Below are positions 17,115 through 25,679 of a stretch of DNA of 61,555 bases, piece by piece (the stretch's first letter is position 1; each line of letters begins with the position of its first letter). The translations under genes were made by a program, and so were the position numbers. The DNA is from an uncultured Bacteroidales bacterium (GTDB taxonomy: Bacteria > Bacteroidota > Bacteroidia > Bacteroidales > UBA932), in assembly GCA_900321655.1 (NCBI GenBank), contig ONWU01000017.1, forward strand, positions 1-61,555, written 5' to 3'. Under the pieces are notes generated by a model, which made no database searches, was not told where the DNA came from, and worked only from the letters and a program-made list of their open reading frames with translations.

Positions 17115-17597
17115 ATGGCAGAAAAACAGATAACCATCAACTACCAGGAGTTTTCTTCTCCGGATCAGATGAGCGCCCAAGACCAGGAGCTGGTGAGGGC
17201 TGCCCTGGAGGCTCAGAAAGGCTCTTACTCCCCCTACTCCCAGTTTCAGGTGGGGGCGGCCCTGTTGCTGGCCAATGGTATGGTGGTAAAAGGCGCCAAC
17301 CAGGAAAATATCGCCTATCCTTCCGGCCTTTGCGCAGAGAGAAGTGCCATGTTCTGGGCCGGAGCCAACTACCCGGACGTTCCCTTCAACACCCTGGCCA
17401 TTGCCGGTTCAGACCACGGCGTCCTTTGCGAAAGCCCCGCCTCCCCCTGCGGCTCCTGCCGCCAGGTAATGGCCGAATACCAGAAAAAACACAATCGGCC
17501 CCTGAAGATTATCCTGGTGGGGTCGAAGCGCATCCGCAAGTTCGCCTGCGTAGACGATCTTCTTCCTTTCATCTTTGACAGTCTCACCCTTCACTAG
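17115..17597 (+). CDS. cdd: Cytidine deaminase
   Basis: A 160-residue zinc deaminase converting cytidine to uridine. The active site is CAERSAMFWA (Cys replaces His, as in the tetrameric class) with the proton-shuttle Glu, plus PCGSCRQVM for the other two zinc ligands. It adds pyrimidine salvage to the end of the de novo operon. The 57-bp gap before it holds a 7-bp TTCCGAA/TTCGGAA stem and a near-match promoter box (TATCTTTC at 17078-17085), so it may also be transcribed on its own. Confidence 0.94.
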   Translation: MAEKQITINYQEFSSPDQMSAQDQELVRAALEAQKGSYSPYSQFQVGAALLLANGMVVKGANQENIAYPSGLCAERSAMFWAGANYPDVPFNTLAIAGSDHGVLCESPASPCGSCRQVMAEYQKKHNRPLKIILVGSKRIRKFACVDDLLPFIFDSLTLH

Positions 17598-17608
17598 TCT
17601 CCCCGCTT

Positions 17609-18112
17609 ATGAAACGATTTATCTTTGCCGTTGCAGCAGCCTGCCTCCTTATCGGCAGCTGCGGAACCCCCAGAATGACGCCCCAGGAAAAGAAACTCCA
17701 GCAGGCCCGCATCACCAGCCAGGTGAACAGCATCCTGGATTCTCGTTCCTTCAAGATCAATGTAGACTATATGAATCCCCTTCGCGGAGGCGGCCGGGCC
17801 ATCACTTTCGGCTACTGCGTAAAGGTGGACGGAGAGAAGCTGGTTTCCTACCTTCCCTATGTGGGAGACGCCCGCAACATCCCCTATGACGGAGGCAGCG
17901 GCCTCAACTTCGAAAGCACCATCAGCGAATACCAGGACAGCGGTTTCAAGAAAGACCGCCGCACCATCACCCTGTCCACTTCCATAGACGGAGACCTCCT
18001 GGACTATACCATCATTGTCTTCGACAACACCAAGGCCGATATCCGGGTGCACAGCCGCAACAGGGACGATATCAGCTACATCGGCTATCTCCAGCTCACC
18101 AAAGACGAGTAA
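17609..18112 (+). CDS. DUF4251 lipoprotein
   Basis: A 167-residue exported protein with a lipobox at residues 15-18 (LIGSC; MKRFIFAVAAACLLIGSC is the signal). After the lipid Cys come a short helix and a DUF4251 domain, recognised by DSRSFKINVDYMNPLRG and the closing beta strands YTIIVFDNTKADIRVHS. DUF4251 proteins are widespread in Bacteroidales envelopes; their function is unknown. It starts 11 bp after cdd and converges on uup with abutting stop codons. Not linked in function to pyrimidine genes as far as I can see. Confidence 0.85.
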   Translation: MKRFIFAVAAACLLIGSCGTPRMTPQEKKLQQARITSQVNSILDSRSFKINVDYMNPLRGGGRAITFGYCVKVDGEKLVSYLPYVGDARNIPYDGGSGLNFESTISEYQDSGFKKDRRTITLSTSIDGDLLDYTIIVFDNTKADIRVHSRNRDDISYIGYLQLTKDE

Positions 18113-19879
18113 TTACTCCGAGAGTTCCAGCCAGCGCATTTCGGCTTCTTCCAGCTCCTGCTGGAGGGTGCCGTAGCGGGCCGATGCGGCCTGCAGCTGC
18201 TCCATAGACAGTTCTCCGCCGGAAAGCTGCGCTTCCAGAGAGGCCTTTTCGGCCTCCAGGGAGGAGAGTTTTTCCTCCAGCGCCTTCAATTCCTGCTGCT
18301 GCTTGTAAGAGAGTTTCTTAGGGGCAGCCGTCTTCACTTTTCCCTGAACCTGCGAGGGCTTTTCATCGGCCTTCCGGGAAGCCTCGTAGTCCTTGATGAA
18401 GGTTCTGTACTCTGTGTAATTGCCCACGAAGTCCTTCACCACACCGTCTCCGCAGAAGACGAAAAGATGGTCTACCAGACGGTCCAGGAAATGACGGTCG
18501 TGGGAGACAATCAAAAGAGAGCCCTTGTACTCCAGCAGGTACTCTTCCAGGATTTCCAGGGTGACGATGTCCAGGTCGTTGGTGGGCTCGTCCAGGATGA
18601 GGAAATTGGGCTGCTGCAAAAGGATGGTCAAAAGGTACAGTCTCCTCCTTTCCCCGCCGGAGAGGCGCTCCACGGGGTTATTCAGCATATCGTGCGTGAA
18701 GAGGAAGCGGCTCAGAAGATGGGTGTCATTGACGGTTTCCAGTACGGTCTGGCCGGGCTTGAACTGCATTCCGCTCTGGTGGTAATAGCCCACTTTCAGG
18801 GATTCTCCCAGTTCTATCACGCCTTCCAGCGTGCCGCCCAGCTCCGGCTTCCAGCCTCCGGTTATCAGGTTCAGGAAGGTGGTTTTTCCGGCGGCGTTCC
18901 GGCCCACGATGCCAACCCGTTCGTACCGCTGGAAATTGTAGCTGAAGTGCCTTAAGTAACACTTCTGCTCCCACCAGAAACTCACGTCCTTGCAATTGAT
19001 TACCTTGTTGCCCAGATAGGTGCTGGCGGCCTTGGTCTCGGAAAGGTCCACCTTCTTCTGCACGTAGCTGTCATCGGCCCTTTCCTTGATGTCCCAGAAG
19101 GCCTGCTTGCGGTATTTGGCCTTGCCGGTGCGGGCGCAGGGGCTGGCGTGCATCCACTCCAGCTCCCGGCGGTAGAGGTTGCGCACCCGCTCGGTTTCCG
19201 CATTGTAATTGTCTATGCGTTCCTGGCGCTTTTCCAGGAAATTCATATAGTCTCCGCGATAGATGTAGATGTTTCCGCGGTCCATCTCCATGACCGTATT
19301 GCACACCCGGTCCAGGAAATAGCGGTCGTGCGTAACCATAAAAAGGGTGCAGCGGCTATGCTTGAGATGGTTCTCCAGGAACTCGATGGCGTCTATGTCC
19401 AGGTGGTTCGTGGGCTCGTCCATTATGTAGAAATCGGCCTCGGAGGCCAGCATCTGCGTAAGGGCCACCCGCTTCACCTCTCCCCCGGAAAGTTCCTTCA
19501 TCAGGCGCTCCCCACTCAGGCCGAACTGGTCCAGCAACTGCGTCACCCGCAGTTCGTACTGCCACAGGTGGTCCTGGTCCAGCTGCGCTGTCCACTGGGC
19601 CGATGCATCCATCACCTGCCGGAAGACGGACTTCTCAGGGTCGTAGGCATACTCCTGCTCCAGGAAAGCAATGCGGATGTCCTTGAGAAAGAGTACCTTG
19701 CCACCGCTGTCGGAGGAGTCTTTCCCGGCCAGGATACGCAGCAGGGACGTTTTTCCCGTTCCGTTGGGGGCGATCAGGGCCACCTTGTCGCCTTCGTTGA
19801 TGTTGAAGTCGATGTGCTGGAACAGCACCTTGGGGCCGTAACTCTTGGAGATGTTCTCTATTTGCAGGTAACTGGGCAT
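18113..19879 (-). CDS. uup: ABC-F ATPase of the Uup type
   Basis: A 588-residue cytosolic protein with two ABC cassettes and no membrane domain. Walker A sites are APNGTGKTSLL and GRNAAGKTTFL, signatures LSGGEVKR and LSGGERRR, Walker B sites ending DEPTNHLD and DEPTNDLD. A C-terminal coiled coil of about 70 residues (KQQQELKALEEKLSSLEAEK onward) is the Uup feature, used to bind branched DNA or ribosomes. The start MPSYLQIENISK at 19879 lies only about 3 nt after the predicted transcription start, so the in-frame GTG/ATG codons further out belong to the promoter. Array A lies directly upstream. Confidence 0.92.
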   Translation of the reverse strand: MPSYLQIENISKSYGPKVLFQHIDFNINEGDKVALIAPNGTGKTSLLRILAGKDSSDSGGKVLFLKDIRIAFLEQEYAYDPEKSVFRQVMDASAQWTAQLDQDHLWQYELRVTQLLDQFGLSGERLMKELSGGEVKRVALTQMLASEADFYIMDEPTNHLDIDAIEFLENHLKHSRCTLFMVTHDRYFLDRVCNTVMEMDRGNIYIYRGDYMNFLEKRQERIDNYNAETERVRNLYRRELEWMHASPCARTGKAKYRKQAFWDIKERADDSYVQKKVDLSETKAASTYLGNKVINCKDVSFWWEQKCYLRHFSYNFQRYERVGIVGRNAAGKTTFLNLITGGWKPELGGTLEGVIELGESLKVGYYHQSGMQFKPGQTVLETVNDTHLLSRFLFTHDMLNNPVERLSGGERRRLYLLTILLQQPNFLILDEPTNDLDIVTLEILEEYLLEYKGSLLIVSHDRHFLDRLVDHLFVFCGDGVVKDFVGNYTEYRTFIKDYEASRKADEKPSQVQGKVKTAAPKKLSYKQQQELKALEEKLSSLEAEKASLEAQLSGGELSMEQLQAASARYGTLQQELEEAEMRWLELSE

Positions 19880-19886
19880 AGGACTG

Positions 19887-19894
19887 CAAAGATA
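19887..19894 (-). promoter_or_regulatory. -7 promoter box of uup
   Basis: TATCTTTG on the minus strand; predicted start near 19882, about 3 nt before the ATG. The nearest array-A site begins about 43 bp upstream of that start. Confidence 0.65.
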
Positions 19895-19924
19895 CGGAAA
19901 AATTGGCTTTCTGTGCACTCTGCC

Positions 19925-20086
19925 GTCCCCGGTCATTGCCACTTGCGTCCCCGGTCCGTGATTTGTCGGCAGACCTGCGACGCTTTTCGGCCTTCTGAGC
20001 GTTCTAACGTCCCGGGTCCCAGGGCAAAGTGCGGACCGGGGACGGAAACACCGAGGACCTGGGACAGAAAGACCGGGGACGGGGAC
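19925..20086. repeat. Array A: 22-bp phased sites GGACCNGNGAC
   Basis: Eleven-bp sites begin at 19925, 19947 (both GTCCCCGGTC form), 19971 (AGACCTGCGAC), 20009 (GTCCCGGGTCC), 20033 (GGACCGGGGAC), 20055 (GGACCTGGGAC) and a shortened copy at 20077 that runs into the mnmA stop codon. Spacings are 22-24-38-24-22-22. The 27-bp centre at 19982-20008 begins GCTTTTCGGCCTTCTG and is shared with arrays B and C. It fills the whole gap between mnmA and the uup promoter. Confidence 0.85.
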
Positions 20087-21492
20087 TAGATTACCCCGCT
20101 GCCCAGCATTTCCTCTCCGTCGTACCAGACGGCAAACTGGCCGGGGGAGATGCCCCGCTGGGGCTCATCGAAAAGAATGTACAGGCCACTCTCCCGCATC
20201 AGGAGGGTGGCACTTTGCAGGGGCTGGCGGTAACGGATGCGAACGCGGTAGCGGCGCATTTCTCCGGGCCGCATAGCCAGGTCTGTCCTGATCCAGTGGA
20301 TTTCCTCCGGGGCTACCCGCAGGCAAAACCGGCTCAGACCTTTGTGGTGATGGCCTTCCCCAACGTAAATGCGGTTGGCTTCCGTGTCCGTGGCAATCAC
20401 GAACACCGGTTCTGAGTGTCCTCCTATCCCCAGCCCCTTTCGCTGGCCGATGGTATAGAACTGAGCGCCCTCGTGCCGGCCCACTATGCGGCCGCAGGGG
20501 TTCTCTTTGTAACGGGTTTTCTTGATGTGATGCTTCCCGCTACGGTAGGTTTCCGTCTCAAACTCAATCTGATAGGTAATGGGAAGCGCCAGGTGGTTCA
20601 GTTCTGCATCGGTGAGTGCCGCCACGGCATCGGCCCTGTAGGGGCTCTCGCCCAGCGGTTTTCCGTCGGTGGTGAGCACCTTCTCTTCCGGGGCATAGTG
20701 CACGGTGCGCTCCAGTGTCTGGCCCTCTTTCAGAAGGCCGGTAAGGGTTTCCTGCTGCCACTGGTACAGAGGATCCGTTGCATAATAGGGGTCAAACACC
20801 TCCACCACATCGCCTTCCACCGAGGCCAGTTTCTGCTTCAGGAAGGTGGGAAGATCCACCTTTCCCACAAAGCAGATGCCCTGGGAGTCCTTTTTTTCGG
20901 CCGACGGGAGGTCCGCCTCCTTGGCGATGCGCCGCACTTCCGGCTTGGTCAGATGGCCGATGGGAAACAGGGCCGTAGCCAGTTGTTCCTGGCTGAGCTG
21001 GCACAGGAAGTACGTCTGGTCCTTGTTGGGGTCGGTGCCCTCGAGGATCCGGTACACACGAGATGCCCGATCGGAGTCGGGCATGACGGATTCCTTCCGG
21101 CAGTAGTGGCCGGTGGCTACATAATCGGCCCCGTACTTGCGGGCCACTTCCCAGAAGGCGTCGAACTTGATTTCCCGGTTGCACAGGACGTCCGGGTTGG
21201 GCGTGCGGCCTTTGGCATATTCATCGAACATATAGTCCACCACCCGCTGGCGATACTGGCCGGACAGGTCCACGAAATAGAAGGGAATGCCAATCTTGCG
21301 GGCCACCATCTCGGCCACAAACTTGTCTTCCTCCCACTCGCAATCTCCGTGAAGGGTGCTGTCTGCATCGTGCCAGTTCTGCATGAACATGGCAAACACG
21401 TCGTAGCCCTCCTGTTTCAGCAGATACGCTGCAACAGAAGAGTCTACGCCTCCCGAGAGGCCGACACAAACCTTTATTCCGGACTTGTCCAT
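20086..21492 (-). CDS. mnmA: tRNA-specific 2-thiouridylase MnmA with a large insertion
   Basis: A 468-residue enzyme that adds sulphur to U34 of Lys, Glu and Gln tRNAs. The PP-loop SGGVDSSVAAYLLK lies at about residue 13; catalytic Cys are Cys104 (PNPDVLCNREIKF) and Cys207 (DSQGICFVGK). The C-terminal barrel begins at YTIGQRKGLGIGG near residue 346. Between about residues 231 and 333 there are roughly 100 extra residues compared with the usual 360-residue protein. The start MDKSGIKV at 21492 is chosen because an in-frame TTG at 21504 is part of the promoter box. Array B lies upstream, array A downstream. Confidence 0.92.
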   Translation of the reverse strand: MDKSGIKVCVGLSGGVDSSVAAYLLKQEGYDVFAMFMQNWHDADSTLHGDCEWEEDKFVAEMVARKIGIPFYFVDLSGQYRQRVVDYMFDEYAKGRTPNPDVLCNREIKFDAFWEVARKYGADYVATGHYCRKESVMPDSDRASRVYRILEGTDPNKDQTYFLCQLSQEQLATALFPIGHLTKPEVRRIAKEADLPSAEKKDSQGICFVGKVDLPTFLKQKLASVEGDVVEVFDPYYATDPLYQWQQETLTGLLKEGQTLERTVHYAPEEKVLTTDGKPLGESPYRADAVAALTDAELNHLALPITYQIEFETETYRSGKHHIKKTRYKENPCGRIVGRHEGAQFYTIGQRKGLGIGGHSEPVFVIATDTEANRIYVGEGHHHKGLSRFCLRVAPEEIHWIRTDLAMRPGEMRRYRVRIRYRQPLQSATLLMRESGLYILFDEPQRGISPGQFAVWYDGEEMLGSGVI

Positions 21493-21501
21493 TTCCGTCT
21501 G

Positions 21502-21509
21502 CAAAAATA
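21502..21509 (-). promoter_or_regulatory. -7 promoter box of mnmA
   Basis: TATTTTTG on the minus strand; predicted start near 21497, 5 nt before the ATG. The first array-B site begins 42 bp upstream of it. Confidence 0.65.
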
Positions 21510-21538
21510 CTGTTTTTTGCCGGAAGGAACAACCCCCC

Positions 21539-21745
21539 GTCCCCGGTCCTCGGCTTTTCCATCCCGGGTCCGAAATAGTTCCGTCCCAGGTCCGGGCCTT
21601 TTACGTCCCGGGTCCGCACTTTTCCCTGGGACCGGGGACGGCAGAGCGCACAGAAGGCCGAAAAGCGTCGCAGGTCCACCGATAAAACACGGACCGGGGA
21701 CGCAAGGGCCACGGACCTGCGACACAAGACTAACGAACCGGGTCC
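21539..21745. repeat. Array B: 22-bp phased sites GGACCNGNGAC
   Basis: Sites begin at 21539, 21561, 21583, 21605 (all in the GTCCC-GGTCC orientation), 21629 (GGACCGGGGAC), 21667 (GTCGCAGGTCC), 21691 (GGACCGGGGAC), 21713 (GGACCTGCGAC) and a degenerate one at 21735. Spacings are 22-22-22-24-38-24-22-22. The 27-bp centre at 21640-21666 is the reverse complement of the centre of array A. The array occupies the gap between the SGNH hydrolase stop and the mnmA promoter. Confidence 0.87.
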
Positions 21746-21770
21746 GGCGTCAGCAGAACGATGCAGAAGA

Positions 21771-22433
21771 CTATTTAAGCGATTCCAGAAGGAGTTTTTC
21801 CATCAGGGCATAGCCTGTGGCATTGGGGTGGACCGTGTCTGAGGTAAGGCCGTCGCGGACGCGGCCGTCAGGCCCTGCCAGCACGGAGCAGTAGTCTACG
21901 TACGTTACCCCGTGCCGATCGCAGTAGGCCTTGAGGCGGGCATTGAGGCTGCACACCTTTTCAAAACAGTCCGTCACTTCCTCTCTCCAGCGGAAATGAT
22001 AGGAAGGCAGTACGCTGCAGATAACCGGACGGATGCCGTTCTGCCAGCAGAGGTCTATCATCGTGAGGATATTGGCATAGGTTACATCTTCCACATAGGG
22101 GCCGCCCAGGTTCACGGCAATGTCATTGATACCGGCCAGGATGACCACGGTGGAGGCCTGGATGTCAATCACATCCTGGCGGAAACGGAGAACCATATTG
22201 GCGGTTTCTTCTCCGCCGATTCCCCGGCCGATAAAGCCCGTGGAGGCAAAGAACTCCGGCCTCTGGTCTGGCCAGCCGTCTGTGATGGAATCCCCGAACA
22301 GGACCACCCGGGGACCGGTGGGAGCAGTCAGGGCCGCATTGGCGGCGGCATAACGGGAAATGTGGGCGGGGTTCTGGGCCATCGCGCCAGAGGCCAGCAG
22401 CAGACCCGTCATCAGGATGAAGAACTTTTTCAT
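21771..22433 (-). CDS. Secreted SGNH/GDSL hydrolase
   Basis: About 220 residues with a signal peptide (MKKFFILMTGLLLASGAMAQ). The four SGNH blocks are clear: VVLFGDSITDGW with the nucleophile Ser, GRGIGGEETANM with Gly, VVILAGINDIA with Asn, and DTVHPNATGY with the Asp-His pair. It is probably a periplasmic esterase or acetylesterase acting on carbohydrates or lipids; the substrate cannot be told. An ATG two codons earlier (22439) is an equally possible start. Its promoter box (22472-22479) is back to back with that of lplA. Confidence 0.9.
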   Translation of the reverse strand: MKKFFILMTGLLLASGAMAQNPAHISRYAAANAALTAPTGPRVVLFGDSITDGWPDQRPEFFASTGFIGRGIGGEETANMVLRFRQDVIDIQASTVVILAGINDIAVNLGGPYVEDVTYANILTMIDLCWQNGIRPVICSVLPSYHFRWREEVTDCFEKVCSLNARLKAYCDRHGVTYVDYCSVLAGPDGRVRDGLTSDTVHPNATGYALMEKLLLESLK

Positions 22434-22471
22434 GGTCATAGTTGATAATTAATGGGCAGTTCGTGTCAACA

Positions 22472-22496
22472 CAAAGATACAATTTTTGTACATTTG
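22472..22496. promoter_or_regulatory. Divergent promoter boxes for the SGNH hydrolase and lplA
   Basis: TATCTTTG on the minus strand (22472-22479) serves the hydrolase; TACATTTG on the plus strand (22489-22496) predicts a start at about 22501, exactly at the lplA ATG. The two boxes are 9 bp apart. Confidence 0.65.
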
Positions 22497-22500
22497 TCCC

Positions 22501-23448
22501 ATGAAATTTCTTACCAACTTTTGCACCAACCCCCACTGGAACATGGCCTTCGACGAGTTCGTGCTGGAAGGGGTGCGGGCCACGGACCCTGTATTCTACC
22601 TGTGGCAGAATGCGCCGGCCGTCATCATCGGCCTCAACCAGAGCCCGTATGCAGAAGTCAACCTCCCCTACCTCAAGGAAAAAGGCATCGTGCTGGCGCG
22701 GCGCGTAACGGGCGGCGGGGCCGTCTACCACGACCTGGGAAACCTCAACTACAGCATCGCCGGGCCCGTTTCCCGGATGGAAAAGGCCTTTGAGATTGTG
22801 CCCGGGGCCCTTCGGCAGCTGGGGGTACCGGCCGAAAGAACCGGCCGGAACGACATCCTGGTGGAAGGGCGGAAATGCTCCGGCTACGCCAAACGCCTGA
22901 GCAAGGACCGGATGATGATCCACGGAACCCTGATGTGGGATGTGGACCTGGACGTTCTCACAGAGGCCCTTCGTGTACCGGGCAGCAAACTGGAAGCAGC
23001 CGGCATCGCCTCCGTCCACAGCCGTGTGGCCAACCTGAAGGAGTATCTACCCCAGTTCCCCACCCTGGATGCCTTCCGGGCCGCCCTGCAGGAGCAGCTG
23101 GCCGCCGGAGACGGAGAATACATCCTCACGGAGGAGCAGACGGCCCGGGTAGACAGAGAGGCCCGGGAGAAATTCTCCACTTGGGAATGGAACTACGGCC
23201 ACTCGCCCGCAACCACCCACGCCTGCCGGAAAAAATTCGCCTGTGGCACCGTGGAAGTGCTCTACAGCCTTCGGCACGGAGTGCTGACGGAAGTGGCGTT
23301 CCAGGGAGATTTCCTGGGCAACCGGCCCGCCGGGGAACTGGCCCTTCTCCTGAAGGGAAAACGCGTACAGGAACTCTCGGGGCTGGACGTATCGGCCTAT
23401 TTTGACCAGCTGGACAGTTCTTCCTTCGCTTCCCTGTTTGAAGCATAG
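22501..23448 (+). CDS. lplA: Lipoate-protein ligase A
   Basis: A 315-residue ligase attaching lipoate to the E2 and GcvH proteins. The substrate block RRVTGGGAVYHDLGNLNYS lies near residue 70, and the catalytic Lys is in GRKCSGYAKRLSKDRMM, with a C-terminal accessory domain after residue 240 (TWEWNYGHSPA). The ATG at 22501 coincides with the predicted transcription start, so the message would be leaderless; the TTG at 22486 belongs to the promoter. It diverges from the SGNH hydrolase gene. Confidence 0.92.
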   Translation: MKFLTNFCTNPHWNMAFDEFVLEGVRATDPVFYLWQNAPAVIIGLNQSPYAEVNLPYLKEKGIVLARRVTGGGAVYHDLGNLNYSIAGPVSRMEKAFEIVPGALRQLGVPAERTGRNDILVEGRKCSGYAKRLSKDRMMIHGTLMWDVDLDVLTEALRVPGSKLEAAGIASVHSRVANLKEYLPQFPTLDAFRAALQEQLAAGDGEYILTEEQTARVDREAREKFSTWEWNYGHSPATTHACRKKFACGTVEVLYSLRHGVLTEVAFQGDFLGNRPAGELALLLKGKRVQELSGLDVSAYFDQLDSSSFASLFEA

Positions 23449-23459
23449 GTTTTTTTTGC

Positions 23460-23467
23460 TAATTTTG
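23460..23467 (+). promoter_or_regulatory. -7 promoter box of the envelope operon
   Basis: TAATTTTG; predicted start near 23472, 2 nt before the ATG at 23474. Confidence 0.6.
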
Positions 23468-23473
23468 TGTCTT

Positions 23474-24223
23474 ATGAGACTTAATCTGACTATTCTGACT
23501 ATTTCGCTGGGCCTGCTGGCCGGGACGGTTTCCCGCGCCCAGGTTTACAGCGGTTACCGTCATTTCGACGGGGAGCACCGCAACGAGGTCAGCGGCTTCC
23601 TCACCGGCGGTTTCAACGTGGTCACCGGCACCTTCTTCTCGGAAGCCGCCACTTATACCTATCATTTTTCTCCGCGCTGGAGCATATCGGCCGGTGAGCA
23701 GGTGCAGTTCCTGAAGTGGGTGTATTCGGCCGATGTCATGGGCACCTACCGCATTCCCATCAAGAAGAAAACCAACATCTACATAGACGGCCGTTTCCTT
23801 TTCAACTACTACGGCCAGTGGAAGGTTAGCGAACCCATCATCAACCTGTCGGCCCTGCTGGAAACCTCCTATGTGGATCTCCGCTGGGGCTGGAGCTTTG
23901 TGAGCTATCACAAATCCGGCATCAAGAAAGAGTACAAGTCGTTTACGGATGCCAGCTACGCAGAACCCCTGGTGATGACTTTCGGGCTGGGCGTGAACAT
24001 CCGGGAGCGCAGCAACCCCTGGAACCTGGGCCTGTACATCCGCAACTACGACCTCTTCTATTACGAGAACTGGAACATCAACTGGGGCATCCGCTTCCAC
24101 GCCACCCTTACGCCCCTTATGAAACTCTACGGAGAGTTCAACGTGCGCCCGGCCGGCAGTCTGAGCCAGCTGGCTACCCGCTACGAAACCTCCCTGAAAG
24201 TAGGACTCCGTTATATCTGGTAG
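23474..24223 (+). CDS. Outer-membrane beta-barrel protein
   Basis: A 249-residue exported protein. The signal peptide MRLNLTILTISLGLLAGTVSRA is followed by alternating hydrophobic/polar strands rich in Tyr and Trp, ending in an aromatic residue (VGLRYIW), as in outer-membrane barrels of about 10-12 strands. No specific family is recognised. It is the first gene of a five-gene run (outer-membrane protein, phosphoesterase, membrane protein, DPP4-like, GH20) with gaps of 1-6 bp. The start is fixed by the signal peptide and by the promoter box 7 bp upstream. Confidence 0.8.
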   Translation: MRLNLTILTISLGLLAGTVSRAQVYSGYRHFDGEHRNEVSGFLTGGFNVVTGTFFSEAATYTYHFSPRWSISAGEQVQFLKWVYSADVMGTYRIPIKKKTNIYIDGRFLFNYYGQWKVSEPIINLSALLETSYVDLRWGWSFVSYHKSGIKKEYKSFTDASYAEPLVMTFGLGVNIRERSNPWNLGLYIRNYDLFYYENWNINWGIRFHATLTPLMKLYGEFNVRPAGSLSQLATRYETSLKVGLRYIW

Positions 24224-24224
24224 T

Positions 24225-25244
24225 ATGAAAAAGATTCTTATTCTAAGCATATTGGCGGCGGCGGCCGTTCTCTCCGCCTGCGAAAAAGTGAGCCCGGCGG
24301 GCATCCTGATGGCCGGAACGGCCGTGGAAGACCGCGTCAAAATGTCCAACCTCTTCTATAAGGAGCATATGGACGACCATACCGTTCTGATGGCATTTGG
24401 AGATTACACCTTCATCGTGGGGGCAGACAGCCACCTCGCCACGGACAGCGGCCGTCTGGACGAGATGATGGCCATCGGCCTGGAGAATGAAGACCTCTTT
24501 TACGCCCACCTGGGAGACCTGGCAGACACCAAGGCGGAATACTATTCCACCCTGGATTCCCTCCTGAAGGAAGCCAAGAAGCGGTATGTTCCCAAGTACT
24601 ATACCCAGATCAACGAGTACGAGTACGTCTCCAAGTTGAACCAGGACGAGCATCCCCGTCCCGTCACCTACGACGAGATTACCTTCCCCTTCTTCCCGGT
24701 GGTGGGAAACCACGACATCACCCACAACGGATGGGCCCTGTGGTCCAACATCTTCTACTCGTCCTTCTACGAGATCGATGTCATAGACTTCCTGCCGGAG
24801 GGAGACATCGCCTTCGACCACCTCATCTTCCTGGATTCGGCCAGCGGCACCCTGGGAAAAACCCAGATAGACCTGATCAACCAGGGCGTTCTGGACGGGA
24901 AATATGCCGATGGGGAGTCCATGTACCGCTATACCTTCGTATTCTCCCACACCAACATCTTCCGGCCCCAGTTCTTCGAGTTCGCCTCCACTTTCACCCG
25001 CGAGGAGACCTTCTTCCTGCTGGACCAGTTTGAAAAGTGGAATGTAAGCGCCGTTTTCTGCGGCCACGTGCACACCTGGGATGAGCGAAACTTCAACGGA
25101 GTGCACTACCTCACCCTGGAAGCGATGAGCGAAAGGAACAACCCGGAACCCGGCAACTACCTGGTGCGGATGCACGTGGGAGAGGATGAGCTGGCCTGGA
25201 CGCCCGTGAAAATGAATTATACGCCCAAGAACAAGAAAAAATAA
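24225..25244 (+). CDS. Metallophosphoesterase lipoprotein
   Basis: A 339-residue lipoprotein (lipobox LSAC after MKKILILSILAAAAV). The calcineurin-like metal motifs are GADSHL, HLGDLAD, VVGNHD, FSHTN and FCGHVH in order, giving a dinuclear centre. It acts in the periplasm or on the outer membrane on a phosphate ester; cyclic nucleotides, phospholipids or sugar phosphates are all possible. It starts 1 bp after the barrel gene. A second, unrelated lipoprotein of this superfamily lies at 53707. Confidence 0.88.
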   Translation: MKKILILSILAAAAVLSACEKVSPAGILMAGTAVEDRVKMSNLFYKEHMDDHTVLMAFGDYTFIVGADSHLATDSGRLDEMMAIGLENEDLFYAHLGDLADTKAEYYSTLDSLLKEAKKRYVPKYYTQINEYEYVSKLNQDEHPRPVTYDEITFPFFPVVGNHDITHNGWALWSNIFYSSFYEIDVIDFLPEGDIAFDHLIFLDSASGTLGKTQIDLINQGVLDGKYADGESMYRYTFVFSHTNIFRPQFFEFASTFTREETFFLLDQFEKWNVSAVFCGHVHTWDERNFNGVHYLTLEAMSERNNPEPGNYLVRMHVGEDELAWTPVKMNYTPKNKKK

Positions 25245-25250
25245 CAAGCT

Positions 25251-25676
25251 ATGTCACGTCCCGGAAATGGAATAGGGTGGATCATCACCCTGGTTATCGT
25301 GGCCATATTGGCCGGAATCTTCTACTTCAGATACTGCTGGGTTTTCTCCGACGGCACCAAGACCGGAGAGCTCAACTCCCTCACCTACACGGGTTATCTC
25401 TTCAAAACCTACGAGGGTGAGATCATCCTCACCGGCTACGGCAGCAAAAACGCCTCCGGAACCGTTCAGTCCAAGAACTTCAAGTTCTCCGTTTCCAACA
25501 AGGAGGTGGCCGAGAAGCTTCGCCAGATGACGGGCCTCCGCGTAACGGTGCACTACAAGGAGTACAAGGGTGCCCTGCCCTGGAGAGGCTATGAAAAAGC
25601 CATCGTGGACAAGGTGGTGGAAGAGCCCGTTCCGGCACAGGAACACTCCACTCCCCAAGACGAGTTTTTCCTATAA
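25251..25676 (+). CDS. Small single-pass membrane protein
   Basis: A 141-residue protein with one N-terminal membrane segment (WIITLVIVAILAGIFYFRY) and a soluble periplasmic or cytosolic domain carrying GYLFKTYEGEIILTGYG, a block I recall from conserved Bacteroides proteins sometimes mislabelled as 6-phosphogluconate dehydrogenase. Nothing in the sequence supports an enzyme role. It sits 6 bp after the phosphoesterase gene and 3 bp before the peptidase. Confidence 0.75.
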   Translation: MSRPGNGIGWIITLVIVAILAGIFYFRYCWVFSDGTKTGELNSLTYTGYLFKTYEGEIILTGYGSKNASGTVQSKNFKFSVSNKEVAEKLRQMTGLRVTVHYKEYKGALPWRGYEKAIVDKVVEEPVPAQEHSTPQDEFFL

Positions 25677-25679
25677 CAT

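Noticed and set aside
21485-21685. Small ORF within array B
   Set aside because: Composition comes from the repeat units and it spans the mnmA promoter.
19925-21745. CRISPR array
   Set aside because: Repeats are only 11-16 bp, change orientation around a centre, have spacers of 11-27 bp and no cas genes nearby.
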